A stretch of 64,000 nucleotides of DNA from NCBI GenBank assembly GCA_037355855.1, contig CM074761.1:682001-746000 (forward strand). Reading direction: 5' to 3'. Of the stretch, positions 22,664 to 34,497 are shown one piece after another. The DNA comes from Pseudo-nitzschia pungens (Eukaryota > Bacillariophyta > Bacillariophyceae > Bacillariales > Bacillariaceae). The stretch's first letter is position 1. Each line of letters starts with the position of its first letter. The position numbers were made by a program, and so were the translations under genes. The notes beneath the pieces are model-generated. The model made no database searches, had not been told where the DNA came from, and was given only the letters and a program-made list of their open reading frames with translations.

Positions 22664-24437
22664 ATGTCTTCCACATCTTTGTCCTCAGCGCTTAGGTCAT
22701 TCGTCACGGGCAAAAATCAATTGCTGCCATTTCGGATTGTTTCCACACAGCAAACTCAGTTCATTAGGAATAATGGGAATGAGCATTGTCATTCTCGTGA
22801 CGGTCGAAAGTTCTTCTCAAACACCTCGAAAGCTGACTCGAAACAACGACCCATTTTCGTTGCGGCTACCAAACAGCATGTGGGAAAGACAACAACATGC
22901 CTAGCAGTTCTGAGCGGGTTGCAGAAACGATTCGATAAAGTGGGATTCATAAAGCCTGTTGGTCAACAGCACGTGCAAGTTGATACGAAGCCCGACGACG
23001 ATGGTAAGAAGAGTTCTATCCGAGTGGACAAGGACGTTGTTCTGATCAAGGAGCATTTCGATCTCGATCACGTTGACTACAAATACATGAGTCCTGTTAT
23101 CATTCCGCGCGGATACACCAGAAAATATGTCGATGGAGAAATAAGCACAATGGAGCAACAGGAAGAAGTACAGAAAGCTTATGACTACATTACATCGCAA
23201 TCTGCCGTCACACTGATCGAAGGAACGGGGCATTGTGCAGTTGGAAGCATTGTAGGACTGAATAATGCCAAAGTTGCGAACATACTGGGAGCAGACATGG
23301 TCTTGGTGTAAGTAGAAGAAACCGCACGCGTTTGGTAGCTTATGGACAGAAGGGCTCTACCCGCGACCATTTTTTTTCTATTTTAGAACTTTCTGATGTT
23401 CGGGTCGGTCCTCAAACTGAGTTGGAAATCAAGCAGAACGTACATGACTTACAGATTCTGTTCGAATTTTGTTCATGTGCTTTTTTAAACGTATATGTTT
23501 TACTGCTCGCAATCATCGCTACTCATCATGCTCAACATCCGGTCACTACACGTAGTGCGAATGGTGGTCTGGGGAAGGCTTTCGACGAACTCGAATTGAA
23601 TCGAGTGTTGTGCGAGCAAAACAACGTGCGAATTGCTGGGGTAATTATCAACAAGGTTATACCCGAAAAGTATGAACAAACCAAACATTATCTCGAAAAA
23701 GCCATGATGCAGACATGGGGCATTCCATTGTTGGGATGCGTTCCTGATAGACCCTAGTAAGTAGTGGGACAGTTTGGTCGTAACTTTTCCACAAAGAAAA
23801 AGGACAGAAATACTCAAATACTCAAACATCTATTCTATTTCCATTGAATCCTGATTTTGGATGCCCTGCGAAACGGTATCAACATGACTTTCTACATGAA
23901 TGTGTCGACACCAGCCTTGGTTGTCCCGCATTGGTAGATCTCGAACGACTGTTCAAGACGAAATTGCTCAGTGGGAGTACGGACGAGAAACGGTTTCGGC
24001 ATTACACCATGTCTGATATCAACTTGGTAACGACAAGTTTGAAACGGTTCTTGGAAAACATCCGAAGCCGCAAACCAGCGCGCACTCTTTACATTTGTCA
24101 CGTGACTCGGGACGATCTCATCCTGGGGTTTTTGGGCGAGTTTCAACGCCGGCAGAAAAGGCCGTCGGAGCCCCCGTTTGAAGCTGCTCTTTTAGTTTGT
24201 GGTCGTCGCGACACATACCGTCTTAGCGAGGAAGTTGAGGCCATGATTCGCGATTTGGATGGAGACGGGCCCAGCATCATGTTTGTCGAGGGAACGACCC
24301 ATGCTGCCATGACGAAAATTCATGGCTTCACACCAAAGTTGAATATTGACGACAGGAGCCGGGTCAGTGTAGCCGTTGATCATTACGAGCCCTACATTGA
24401 CTTTGATCTTTTGCTAGAGCGCACTAGGGAAGAGTAA
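22664..24437 (+). CDS. BioD-like P-loop NTPase with DRTGG domain, probably mitochondrial
   Basis: Exons 22664-23307, 23556-23756 and 23915-24437 (455 aa); introns 23308-23555 (GTAAGT/GTAG, phase 2) and 23757-23914 (GTAAGT/CCAG, phase 2). The joins read DMVLV-ANGGLGKAF and PDRPY-LGCPALVDL, both expected for the family. The N-terminus is Ser/Arg/Gln-rich, suggesting a mitochondrial presequence; an ATG at 22295 in frame is possible but less likely. FVAATKQHVGKTTTCLAVL is a Walker A of the dethiobiotin synthetase/AAA_26 type; LIEGTGHCAVGS and VLVANGGLG are further core motifs. The C-terminal 150 residues (LVDLERLFKTKLLSG, LYICHVTRDDLILGFL, EAALLVCGRRDTY) fit the DRTGG domain. The layout equals the N-terminal half of long bacterial phosphate acetyltransferases without the catalytic PTA_PTB domain. 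Regulatory or metabolite-sensing role inferred. Confidence 0.85.
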
Positions 24438-24538
24438 TGAATTCGGTAAGAATGTACCACGTGCTGGTATTTTATGAATAATACAACGTTGACAAATTCG
24501 ACCTAAATGCAAAAAATTGATGTAGTCTTTCATTTTTT

Positions 24539-26196
24539 CTATCGTGATTGCGAGATGAGAGCCCACGTTCGGATGCTGTCTGTCCACCTTGTGAGTTGAA
24601 TAGTTGCTTGTTTTGAATAACTGCCGTCACCAGTTTCGTATTGAAGACCAAAGATGTCTTCGAGAGTCGCCGATAATCGCACTGCCGCGGCAATCAATTG
24701 TTCTTTGACAATGGGGATGCGACTGGAGTAGTATGCATCGTCGATCACGTCTCCTGGTACGACCTCAATGACACCGTCGGCGTCGTTCTCCCAGGGCGAG
24801 TTTTTCGTGTACGCATATTTCAAGGCACGCGACCAAGACTCTTGTCCCCATTCGATCACGCATTCCAAGTGGCGTGCTCCCGATCCTTTCCGACACCGAG
24901 TGAATCGTTCAAACCACTCGGTGTGGTTTGCTAATAACGATTCCAGAGATGCTTCCATTTGAAATTGAGGGTAAGACTCGACGTCATTGCTATAGTCTCG
25001 TTCTAAGGCTGTTCTGATCATAGCGGTATCCCAAACGGAATGAATATTATGGGCAATGTAATGGATACCCGAATGCTGCTCTGTGAGATTTTCAGGACGT
25101 CCCTTTTCCCCAACATATTTGGCGTTGGTCCTATCAAAAGGGTGATACTTGATAGAAATATCGTTTCCCCCTTTGTCGGAAGCTCGCGATACGTGCAAGG
25201 GTTGGTGTATGTCCCCGACGAAACTGTTGCAAAACAAGTTGAATTGGATAGTCAGCTAGGAAAATCACTGGAGTAATTTACTTCAGTCGAGACAACTCAC
25301 TAAATAGTAAATAACTTACTGAATAAGGAACATCAAAGCCTGCCGCACAGACTTGGAACCAGAATAAGCTTTCGTTTCTTTCTGTTTCGTCCCTTTCCTC
25401 AAACGACGCGAAGGATACAACAATGCAGATTCTTCTTCGTACTTTATTTGTTGTTGTTCAATAAGTTGTGCCGAGTAATTAAAAATGGCCCCCGCGACAC
25501 ATACATTGTCTTCGCAATCTCTGTGGTAATAGTCAAACTCGCAGAGGTCGGAGGACTCGGAAGCATCGCTGTCGCCCTTGCTCGCAGAATTGTATTGATA
25601 GTGACATCCACCCTCGATTAGATCATCTCGCACATCGATGAAGTGCATAGGCGCACTCCATGGCAGAAAATGCCGAACGTGGTCCGCCCAGTTGGCCACG
25701 ACACCGATTGGGGATCCAATGGCTTCCACTTCCGTCGCGTTGGTTACGTTCAATATTGCGGAAATCTCTCGCTGGACCTGCATCGAAAGCCGACGCCAAG
25801 CCATGTTCGCTGCAGAAGATGTTCGCGAACAATGGAATGACATTGTGAGAGATGATTCGCTTTTAAGTGATCACACCAATATCTTCCTTTCTGCAATCGT
25901 GTATTCGCTAGTTCAATCCGACTCGATTCGTTCCACTCCATTCCACTCCAATTTCCAACTTACCAATCATAATGTGACTGGTAAATTGAAGCATGACAAT
26001 GATGAAACATGAGAGACAAAAAGGACCATATACAAACCCAATCAGCGTTTCACCAATCCACCTACCCTTCTTCTCCCCATGATTCAACGCTATTGAAACA
26101 AAAGAAGAAAAGAAACGACAAGGAAAGAACAAACGAAGCAGAAAAAGAAAACGCCGACTGTAGAGACGGTCGCGGCGGTCGGAGAACACGAGACAT
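24539..26196 (-). CDS. S1/P1-type zinc nuclease, secreted
   Basis: Four exons: 26196-26066, 25977-25964 (14-nt microexon), 25809-25320, 25223-24539; introns 88, 154 and 96 nt, all GT-AG; 439 aa. Exon 1 codes a basic, then hydrophobic signal peptide ending SVES before WGEEG. The microexon supplies H-I-M-I and half codons, restoring WGEEGHIMIANMAW. In S1/P1 nucleases the mature N-terminal Trp and this His bind zinc. Further ligands are visible: NWADHVR, PMHFIDVRDD, HFVGDIHQPLHV (across intron 3), SDKGGNDI, and HNIHSVWDT. Paired Cys of CEFDYYHRDCEDNVC fit family disulphides. These enzymes cleave single-stranded DNA/RNA and remove 3'-phosphates; here probably secreted or vacuolar, perhaps for phosphate scavenging. 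A Ser/Lys-rich insert precedes intron 3. Confidence 0.9.
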
Positions 26197-26841
26197 TTTC
26201 AGATTTGAACAACGATAATATGCGACGATGAATCTTGTTCAGTGCCTTGCGTTTCCTGTGTCAATTTCTGGAACAATGCGATGGGATACGCAAGTGTGTC
26301 TTGGATGCTATTTCTTCTGCTTAAATAGGTGGAATTCGGCAATCGAACAAAAAATCCTTCGAGATTCGAAATGTTTCATCAAGACGACGGTCGGAAAGAA
26401 GAAAAAATCGATCGTGACATCTTTTGGACACGATTGTGTGAGGCAGCTATGATGGGAACTACGAAGTAATTTACGAAGCAGTTACGACGTAAGATGAAAG
26501 CGTCCACCCGGGACTGGTACATACCGTAGGGTTACCTCAATACCGTAATTTGAATAAACGCCTGGTACATGATAAAGCTTCAAAACCATTTTCAAAATGA
26601 AAAGAATGAATGAATCAATGGTCATCAATCTCTGTCCTCTTTTTCCCATAGCCGGCTTAACTTGCATTTTCCTCCAGAGCTAACGATGTATTCTGTCTCA
26701 TGCTTAGCTAAATGGACGACGCGTTACGTTGGTCGAAACACGCCCGAGGACATTTTTATGGCTCCTCACAACGAATACCAAGAGAAAACTGTTGTTGCTA
26801 TTTCATTCTCGGGGTCGATGCGAAGATTATATTGCTAAGTT

Positions 26842-28267
26842 CTACAGTAAATACCGATAAAATTTCGCTTCGTCATCTTTCGAGGCGGCCTGAAAGCGGT
26901 CTACGATTTCCGATCGATCCAACCAGGCAATGTCATCCCCCTTGAGCGCGCCGTCGTCGTATTGTACCTTCATGAAAAAGGTTTTGGTGCCATAGGACCC
27001 CGTCGATTTCTGTTTGTCCTCGTCGTAAACATCCAACCGGACTCCCAGCGGTGACTTTGAGGCACAGTACAAGTCGAGAGGAAGCTCGCCTTTCTTCTTG
27101 CCAGAACCACCGGATATTTGTTCGCTCAATCCCCGGAGGGCTGCATCCAAAAGAGTTTCGCATTCGTCACCGTATTCCTCGTCTTTGATCGTCGATAGTT
27201 TCAACTCTGTGGTCGGAAACGAATCGCCAACCATCAAGTACACACGATCCTTAAGGCGCCGATCTACTGTGTTGACGGTTCCGTCTTCGTCTGCCTTTGT
27301 CTCTCGAGGAGCGGGTTTGAAGTTTTCGGGAAGCATGGCTGGCATAGTATAGTGTATCAGCAAAACAAGCAGGTAATTATCATCGAATGGTGAATTTCGT
27401 TACGAAACAGGTTCATCAACGCGTGAGGAAATTGAAGTCATGATTTCAGAGGAGACGAAATAATGAAAGCATGAGGAATCAAAGCCTTGGTATTGCACTG
27501 AAAAATCTGATTCGTTTGAAGCTACACGACCAGCGATGAACTGATAGACACAGGGAAATGCACCATGGGATTCGAAAATGATGTTTCTGTCGATAGAGCA
27601 AAGCAGACCGAGTTGGGAAAGTGGTTCCAACCTAAACAAGTTTGTGATACGCACCTATCAGTTCTTCCTCCGTGTAGGCTTCGGGCCGATTTCCACCATC
27701 GGTTCCCAAGAATTCCTTGGGGTATGCCTTCCCTCGATGAGCTTGAATGTAGGCCTGTAAATCCTCGAATGCGGTCTCGAAATCTTCTTTGTCTGGCATA
27801 ACAATGGGCAGACGTTCCACAACTGTGGCAACCTGTATCGTCCAGTCCATTCCGGCTTGTCGCGCCTTGCGGTCCATCTGTTCTTCGTATGCCCGTCGAC
27901 CAGCCCACCACGAAAGGAATTCGTCCTTCTTTACATCTTTCGGAGCGTTGTCTCTGCGAGATTTGATTCGACTGGCGCGCTCGAGCTTGTGCTTGTAGGC
28001 TGCCATCCGCATTTCTTTGGCAGCGGCCTTGCGTTCGAAGTAGGACATCGACTCGCCTTCTTCCTCCTTGCTCGCGTTCTTTTTCTTCTTCTTTGTCGCG
28101 AAACAGCGCCTGGGTCCATTGTCTGCAAGGAAAACGCTGTTGGACAGATCAACGGTGACCAAGCATCGGGATTGCGACAGCAGCGAAGTGTGCCGTTCCG
28201 ATTGTGTGACGAGAGAGGACAGATGCCGTCCGATTCTTCTTGCTGACGAAGCCATCGTTGTCGCCAT
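26842..28267 (-). CDS. MRPL46: Mitochondrial ribosomal protein mL46
   Basis: Exon 1 28267-27655, intron 27654-27339 (GTGCGT donor, TGCCAG acceptor, phase 1), exon 2 27338-26842; 369 aa. The start is the first of two close Met codons (MATTMASSARRIGRHLSSL), a basic Ser/Arg-rich presequence for mitochondria. The N-terminal half matches the mL46 extension (WTIQVATVVERLPIVMPDKE, a helical EDLQAYIQAHRGKAYPKEF). The splice reads EELI-AMLPENFKPAP. The C-terminal half is the nudix-like region (LKDRVYLMVGDSFPTTEL) and ends with KTFFMKVQYDDGAL and IAWLDRSEIVDRF, matching the KTFFFKA and WVTKDEL motifs of animal mL46. Large subunit of the mitochondrial ribosome; the nudix catalytic box is not preserved, as is usual. 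Confidence 0.8.
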
Positions 28268-29528
28268 GATGTAAATTATGAAAGGTGTATTCAACGAAAG
28301 TTGTCGACTGTTATCTTCCCTTACACTCAGACTCTGGTCACTGCCTTTTAAGCTGTTGTAGTTGCGACGTTCCTGACACAGATAGATTCCATTCAGCAAT
28401 TGCCATCGAGGCGGGGGAACGGGGAACAGGGAACAGGACCAGGGGTCACAGGACAGAGTTGTCGTCGCCGGAGATTTGCGGTGTTTGAGCAATTCGAAGA
28501 TTTCGGGGGCGACATCTTTTGGGGATGGGAGACGGGGATGTGAAACATAGTTGGTGTGTTTTTTGATGATCGGTCGACAGGCTCCTCCCATGGGTGTTAA
28601 AATTTGTACTGAAGCAGATGACAAGCTGCTTTTGACGCAACAATAAACAAGGCAGAGATTCACTAGTTAGGAATGAGGATATTGCTGAGTGATGTTATCT
28701 GCTGTGTTACTCTACAATCCTTTAAGAATAGTATCGTAAACAGAAGAGATTCTCTCTGACCCTTGAGGGACAACATCTTACAGTAGTACTAAGGTTACTC
28801 ATACTAGTAGTGCTGACCAACACATTTTCATAACATCTACCACATGATAACAATTGAGTATGGGGGAGAAACTTATGTTATGCTGTTACTACCGGGTAAG
28901 ATCGTTTAAGGCTATTCCTATCCCTTTTACTTTTTGCATTGACTTTCAGCATCAAGAACCTGTCCGACTTCTTGTATGCTTTTTCTACATACCAGTTATT
29001 GTTACTCCTTCCTGATAGTTAGCGGGATCGTCTATGTGACAGTCCGGAAACTGATGCATACAACAAATATGCAGTAAACCGTACTCGAATTTAGACCAAT
29101 CTATTTTTCAAACATTTTTGCGCCGAGCTCGATTAGCATGAACCAAGGTGCTCGGAAATGGCATTACAGTACAATATGCAACAAACAATGAATTGGAGTT
29201 CGTTCAATACTGAAAAGGTCTAGATATTTTCCTTTTTAATAGTTTAGACGTTGCATTCCACCGATCGAATTGAGTTTCAAAGACCAACCCAAATCCAACA
29301 AGCATTTACAAAAGTTCGAGTAACTTCCTGCCCCGCCTGCATCGATCCAACTTGGACATCGCGTAGTCACATCGTACATCACTCTTTCATTAACGGATCA
29401 ATCCATCGCATTGAACGTGCCAGATTCCGAAAAAAACATCGTTCCATCGCCAGCAATGAAAACATTCGTCACGGACGCCATCAAAGATGACTATTTGGTT
29501 TTGGTGGAGGTTCCCGCTGTTGACGGCA
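28268..29528. other. Intergenic, nothing recognised
   Basis: About 1.26 kb upstream of mL46 and downstream of NDUFB7. Open frames are short and unlike any family I know. The first 400 bases are likely the mL46 promoter. No tRNA or repeat seen. Confidence 0.5.
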
Positions 29529-29774
29529 TTATGCGGATGCGTTCTTTTTCTGAGCGCAACGGTCCATCCATGCGTAATATTCACACTCTTCGTAAGTGTG
29601 ACGTTCGTGCCCACATTCCCACATCTTGAACTTGTTCTCTCGACGGCATTTGTTCAAATCAATCAAGAGGTGCCCGCACTTGTCTCTGAACGCCAAGGGG
29701 ATCCTGGCGGCCGCCATGGCATCCACGTCTTGGGTTGTCTTAGGCTCTGCTTCTGGATTATTACGTCCTCCCAT
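29529..29774 (-). CDS. NDUFB7: Complex I subunit NDUFB7 (B18-type, CHCH)
   Basis: 81 aa starting at MGGRNNPEA (ATG 29774); an in-frame upstream start at 29852 would add 26 residues with no family support. The core IPLAFRDKCGHLLIDLNKCR followed by FKMWECGHERHTYEECEYY shows the twin CX9C layout of NDUFB7 (C-GHLLIDLNK-C and C-GHERHTYEE-C) that forms two disulphides in the intermembrane space. The C-terminus (WMDRCAQKKN) is shorter than in animals. Accessory subunit of respiratory complex I. It is transcribed divergently from the V-ATPase D gene, sharing a 540-bp intergenic region. Confidence 0.88.
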   Translation of the reverse strand: MGGRNNPEAEPKTTQDVDAMAAARIPLAFRDKCGHLLIDLNKCRRENKFKMWECGHERHTYEECEYYAWMDRCAQKKNASA

Positions 29775-30313
29775 TATGCTGATTCTTCCCTTTTGAAAGG
29801 ATTTTGCTCGATCGGGCTTGAGTAGTTGCGAAGTGCTTCCGATGGTGAACACCTCTTGTCGTCAGTTCGGGCTTGAAACCGTCCCTAAGCGGTTGCTTAC
29901 CGCTGCTGTTGCTGCGCAAGTTTTTCATTTCCATCGTACAAGTAATTTACAGTACAAGTACATACTGTTCGGTACGTCATGCGTCACGCGGAAAGCTCTC
30001 GTAGAAAATACGTAACAGACAACGGATGTAGGATCCATACGTATGTTGGTACATAATATAATACATATGAAGCATACTATTCTAGCATGCGCGCACGGGC
30101 GGCACTTGGCGACTGTTGGATCGATACCGGATAGTAAAAATCCTGTCCCTTTCCGTAATTGTAGAAGCGAAGCTTCGACGATTATTCAGCATTCAGCCGA
30201 CGATCATCCCGCATTGAAAAGCCACTGTTTCCTCTTCATCTCATCGATAGTGAAGAAAGACACCGTTGCAGGTGATTGCGTTGTATTTGTGGAAAAGAAA
30301 TATATAGCTCACC
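29775..30313. promoter_or_regulatory. Shared upstream region of NDUFB7 and V-ATPase subunit D
   Basis: A 539-bp gap between divergent starts. It holds an AAGTAATTTACAGTACAAGT word and GTACATAATATAATACATATG, an AT-rich stretch about 260 bp upstream of the V-ATPase ATG. Promoter function is inferred from position only. Confidence 0.4.
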
Positions 30314-31555
30314 ATGTCGAACGTTGCTCCCACGCGTATGGCCCAGCAGATCTACAAGGGTAAAAAGAAAGCTGCCGAAGGTGGACACAGATTGCTCAAG
30401 AAAAAGGCCGATGCCCTTAAGGTAAGGGCCTCATTGCGCTACACTATTTATTGTTGGTGATGGTGTTTTTGTCGCTGTCCTTGATGGGGTCTGTTTCCTG
30501 GTGATCAGCTTGTGCTTTGGATAAAGAAACGGGCGAAGGAAGTCCGCATGGAAACGCGCCATCTTGTGGGAAAATAAAAAAAGTCGCCGTGGTCAATATA
30601 ATCTGTGTCTCCAGGAGCCTGAATGGGGCCGTGACAGTCAGCGTCACCAGATATCTGGAACACTGGATCCTCCTTCGGGTTTCAAATGGTAACAGAAACA
30701 GGCAACGACTGGTCAGAGTGTCATTTTGCACGATAAAAAATTGGATCGATTAAGTCCTGAAATCATCGGTTTGAAGACTATGACTGGACACTGCTGAGAT
30801 TGATATCGGCAGACTGGCGTGAGGACATATGCAACAACCTGCCTATCATCTTTCTATATTTATTCAGAATTTGCTTACAAACTCTGGTGTCTGACCTGTG
30901 CTGTCTTTTCTCAAATTCACGTTAGGTCAAATTCCGAGACTATGCCAAGAGCATCGCCGAAACAAAGTCTGGAATGTCTGGAGATGCATCCAGTGCGTTC
31001 TTCAGTTTGACACAGGCTGAATATGCTGCCGGTAACTTTAAACAAAAAGTTGCGGAAGGAAGCATGAATGCTCGCATCCGAGTCGGAGCTGGTGTAGATA
31101 ACGTAGCCGGAGTCAAACTCCCAGTTTTTACGAAGTACGATACCGGTGCCGAAGCCGATAATCAGTCGTTGGGATTGATCGGTGGAGGTAAAAAGATTGT
31201 TGCTGTTCGTGACAAGTTCACTATTCTTTTGGAAAAGCTCATTAAGCTAGCTAGTTTGCAAACATCATTCGTTACACTCGATGAGGCGATGAAGGTGACC
31301 AACCGTCGTGTTAACGCTCTTGAAAATGTTACCATCCCCAAGATTGAGCACATCTTGAAGTACATTGAGCGCGAACTCGATGAGTTGGAGCGTGAGGATT
31401 TCACGCGACTCAAGCTAGTGCAGGGAAAGAAGGAACAGGCCCTTGCGCAAGAAGCCAAAGCGATGGCAGCCGCGGGAGCGGCGGCTACTTCTGGCGACAG
31501 TGGTGAGGACATTATGGCTGGATTCACTGCAGAGGACGACGACGTGGTGTTCTAA
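30314..31555 (+). CDS. ATP6V1D: V-type H+-ATPase subunit D
   Basis: Exon 1 30314-30421, intron 30422-30925 (GTAAGG donor, ACGTTAG acceptor, phase 0, 504 nt), exon 2 30926-31555; 245 aa, the usual length for the family. Exon 1 codes MSNVAPTRMAQQIYKGKKKA and the helical HRLLKKKADALK; exon 2 continues VKFRDYAKSI. The central rotor coiled coil is evident at both ends, and the conserved stretch TNRRVNALENVTIPKIEHIL is the family signature near the C-terminal helix. The tail is Ala-rich and acidic. Subunit D forms the central stalk coupling ATP hydrolysis in V1 to proton pumping by Vo in vacuole membranes and, in diatoms, probably the silica deposition vesicle (the latter inferred). Confidence 0.95.
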
Positions 31556-31898
31556 AATCATGATACTTCGGATTATTATTGTGTGTACTACGTTTGAAAA
31601 GTTCTAAAATAGTCTCGGTATTAGCGAACGGGCAATGCAACTGAAAGTTTGGTATGATAAGACCGTAGCTTGTTGTGCATGACGCCAACTCGAAATACAT
31701 CACGTTGTGGACTAAATTTGACGACTAGCTAGCCTTTTTGTCCCTGCGCTTTCTCCTCTTTATGGGAAAGACTTTCAGAACAGAAAAAAAAGAACTGTAG
31801 GCATAACGCATAAGTACGACTACGATCATCAAGCATAAATTTACTGCATTACAACAACAATAGCATAAAACAGATAGATTGCATTACAGAAGCGTTCT

Positions 31899-34497
31899 TC
31901 AATTGCCATTTGTCGATCCTGGAGGCTCCATCTTCTGGAACTTTTGGCGTGTAAGCGTCAATCCAAGGTAGCTCATGAACCAAGAACCGGCAACGATCAG
32001 AGCCTGGGCCTGTACAACAGTCGACAGAGAATTGGTTCCCAAGCCAAATCTAGCCAAGGCCTCATCTCCGTTCTTCGCAACTGGGCCACGACGAGGCCCG
32101 GACGTTGTGAAAGTCAAGCCCTCAAATTCATTCAAACTCATGCCCTCGAAACCCCACTTAATCAAACCAACCTTAGGAAGCCATCGGAGAAACTTGGGTG
32201 TATTTTCTTCCGATATATTCTTCCCGTCAAAAATAATATTCAACACCATAATCGCCGGAAACAGTGCTAGAGCAGCGTCTTGGCTCGGGGCAACCGCTCC
32301 GATCATAAGTCCAGCTGATTGTCCAGCTAAGCCATGGAGGGAGACAAGCCCTAAGAAGCGTTTCATCTTTTCAAAAGTGTTGTTGAGACCAGTCAAGGAC
32401 GAGACCAGAACGCCAAAGAGAGAATTGAAAAATGCGGTAAGGGGTATCTCAGATAGCGCCTTTCCGATGAAGTACGGAAGTGTTCCGTACATATGATCCC
32501 CGAGCTCCCCCGATACAATTGCCTTCTCTTTTGGAAAGGATCGCACGGTCGATGCCATGGCCATGTTACTGCCACCAATGGCGATCAGAGACAGCAAACC
32601 GAAGCGGTCCATAATGCTAGACTGGTCGTTTCCGAGGCCATAGATTGTGCCATAAATTATCCCTAACGAAATCTGTTGCACAAACTTGATGATAAGTGAT
32701 GCTTTGCTCCTAAAGTTTTCCCGAAGAGATCGTCGCAGCAACAGCTTAAACTGAACGAAAATGTTGGCTCGACGGATGTTGGAATCTCCTTTGTAAGTTT
32801 TAGCGACGCTGTTGGACGACGGTTTTTGGCCTAGATCAATATTTTGATTTGCTGCCAAGGACGCCAACTTGTCCATCCTTGAAGATACGTCTTTCGTGCT
32901 TTCGCCCGGCATCGCATTTCTAGATATGCAATCCAAAATGTGTTCAGCGGTCCTAATGAAGAAATCGAGAAGGTGAGTCTACTCAAAAATGATCCAATCG
33001 CTGCTGAGAATCAAAAAATCAAATAAACGTAAAACTCACCCCATCTCATCGGGAGCTCTCGATACATGCCTATTCATGTAGTCCCGAACTTTCGATGTCT
33101 CTCCGAAGTACATTTGTTTTCCTTCCGAAACCAACAACAAATCATCAAAGGACGAAAAGACATGCTGGCTGGGTTGGTGAATTACGGCAACAATAGTCTC
33201 ACCCGAATCAGCAAGATTTTTCAGTGCTGCAATGAGGCTCGCAGCAGCAGTACTGTCCAGACCGGAAGTCGGCTCGTCCAAAAAAAGAATCGAAGGGTTC
33301 GAAACAAGCTCACATGCAATAGCAAGACGACGACGCTCTCCTCCGGAGATACCACGGACTTTGGCATCCCCAACAATTGTATCGGCAGCTTTTTCTAGGT
33401 TCATCTCTTGGAGTAGCTCTTGAACTCGCTCTGCTTGCGCTTTTTTGGAAATCAGACTCCCAAGTTTTAGTTCCACCCGAAAGGCCAGAGTTTCTCGGAC
33501 GGTCATGTGTGGAAAAAAATTAAATTCCTGTTTGACAAACGCGGCGGGAACCTGGGAATCACCGGTAATACTATCTCCGTTGATAAATCTCGAACCCTGC
33601 AATCGGAGTTTGGGGGATTCCTTCACTTTTCCGGCTAAAGCATGCATGACCGAAGACTTCCCAGCACCTTTTCATGAAACCGAAGAATTTCAAAAGCATA
33701 CAAAAAAGCATTAGAAATACCCTTTGTTGAAAAAATCCTTAGTCCTAGGAAGAACATTACTCACCGCTTGGGCCCATGATTGCCAACATTCGTCCCGGGC
33801 TGGCTCGACCGTGAATGCTCCCATTCAATATGACGCGATTCTTTTGGCCTTTCTTCTTCGCTTTGAGTTCCATTCGAAATCCACTGAAGCCCAAATCCAT
33901 TTTTTCCATGGCTTCGATGTGATCATCTTTGACGATGATTTCTTCCTCTGTTGAAAGCAAAGGACTTCGTGTTAGTAAATACTCTCAAATGTAAACAAAA
34001 CGTGGCCACGAAACCATTTTGTGCCGAAGAACGAAAGGCAACAAGCTCCGAAAGATATGTCACGTTCAGTTCGGTCTCTCAGAACAAAGTTACGTTGGTA
34101 ACCAAGATAGAACTCGGCACTCACCACGAGTAATCTTTTGTTCGATGTCATATATTTTTCGTCGCGTAACGGCAAACAGATAAATCAATGCAAAAATCAT
34201 GCCCAGAATTGTCGACACAATTCCTGTTCTTGCCGTCTCCATCCCCCAGAGAGTTTCGATCAGCAGCCCGATGCTATCGACCCCCTCATCGACACCATTT
34301 CCCTCACCTTCGATGTACTTCTTTCCTGACACAGCATTCCAGGATCTTTTCGAATTGCTTCCAAGGAAGGTATTTTTCAATTTCGAACCAATGCCCACGG
34401 CCGCTCTCTGAGCCGACGTTCCGGACGAAAAAACGACAATGCAGCAGGTAAACGCTATGATCAGCGCTTGAGACGCTAGTGCAGAAGACTTCTTCAT
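31899..34497 (-). CDS. ABCG-family half transporter with N-terminal signal/membrane extension
   Basis: Exons 34497-34125, 33947-33765, 33667-33040, 32952-31899; introns 177, 97 and 87 nt, all GTGAG-type donors; 745 aa. The N-terminus has a signal-like segment (ALIIAFTCCIVVFSSGTSAQ) and a further membrane helix (IVSTILGMIFALIYLFAV) before the ATPase. The splice at intron 2 rebuilds the Walker A GPSGAGKSSVMHALAG. VRGISGGERRRLAIACELV is the ABC signature, ILFLDEPTSGLD the Walker B plus D-loop, and AVIHQPSQHVFSSFDD the H-loop. The C-terminal ABC2 membrane domain carries about six hydrophobic helices (KFVQQISLGIIYGTIYG to GSWFMSYLGLTL). ABCG half transporters dimerise and move lipids or sterols. 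The extra N-terminal hydrophobic region recalls the plant ABCG24/28 group. Substrate unknown. Confidence 0.92.

Noticed and set aside
30422..30925. Intronic snoRNA in the long V-ATPase D intron
   Set aside because: No convincing C (RUGAUGA) and D (CUGA) box pair with a terminal stem was found.
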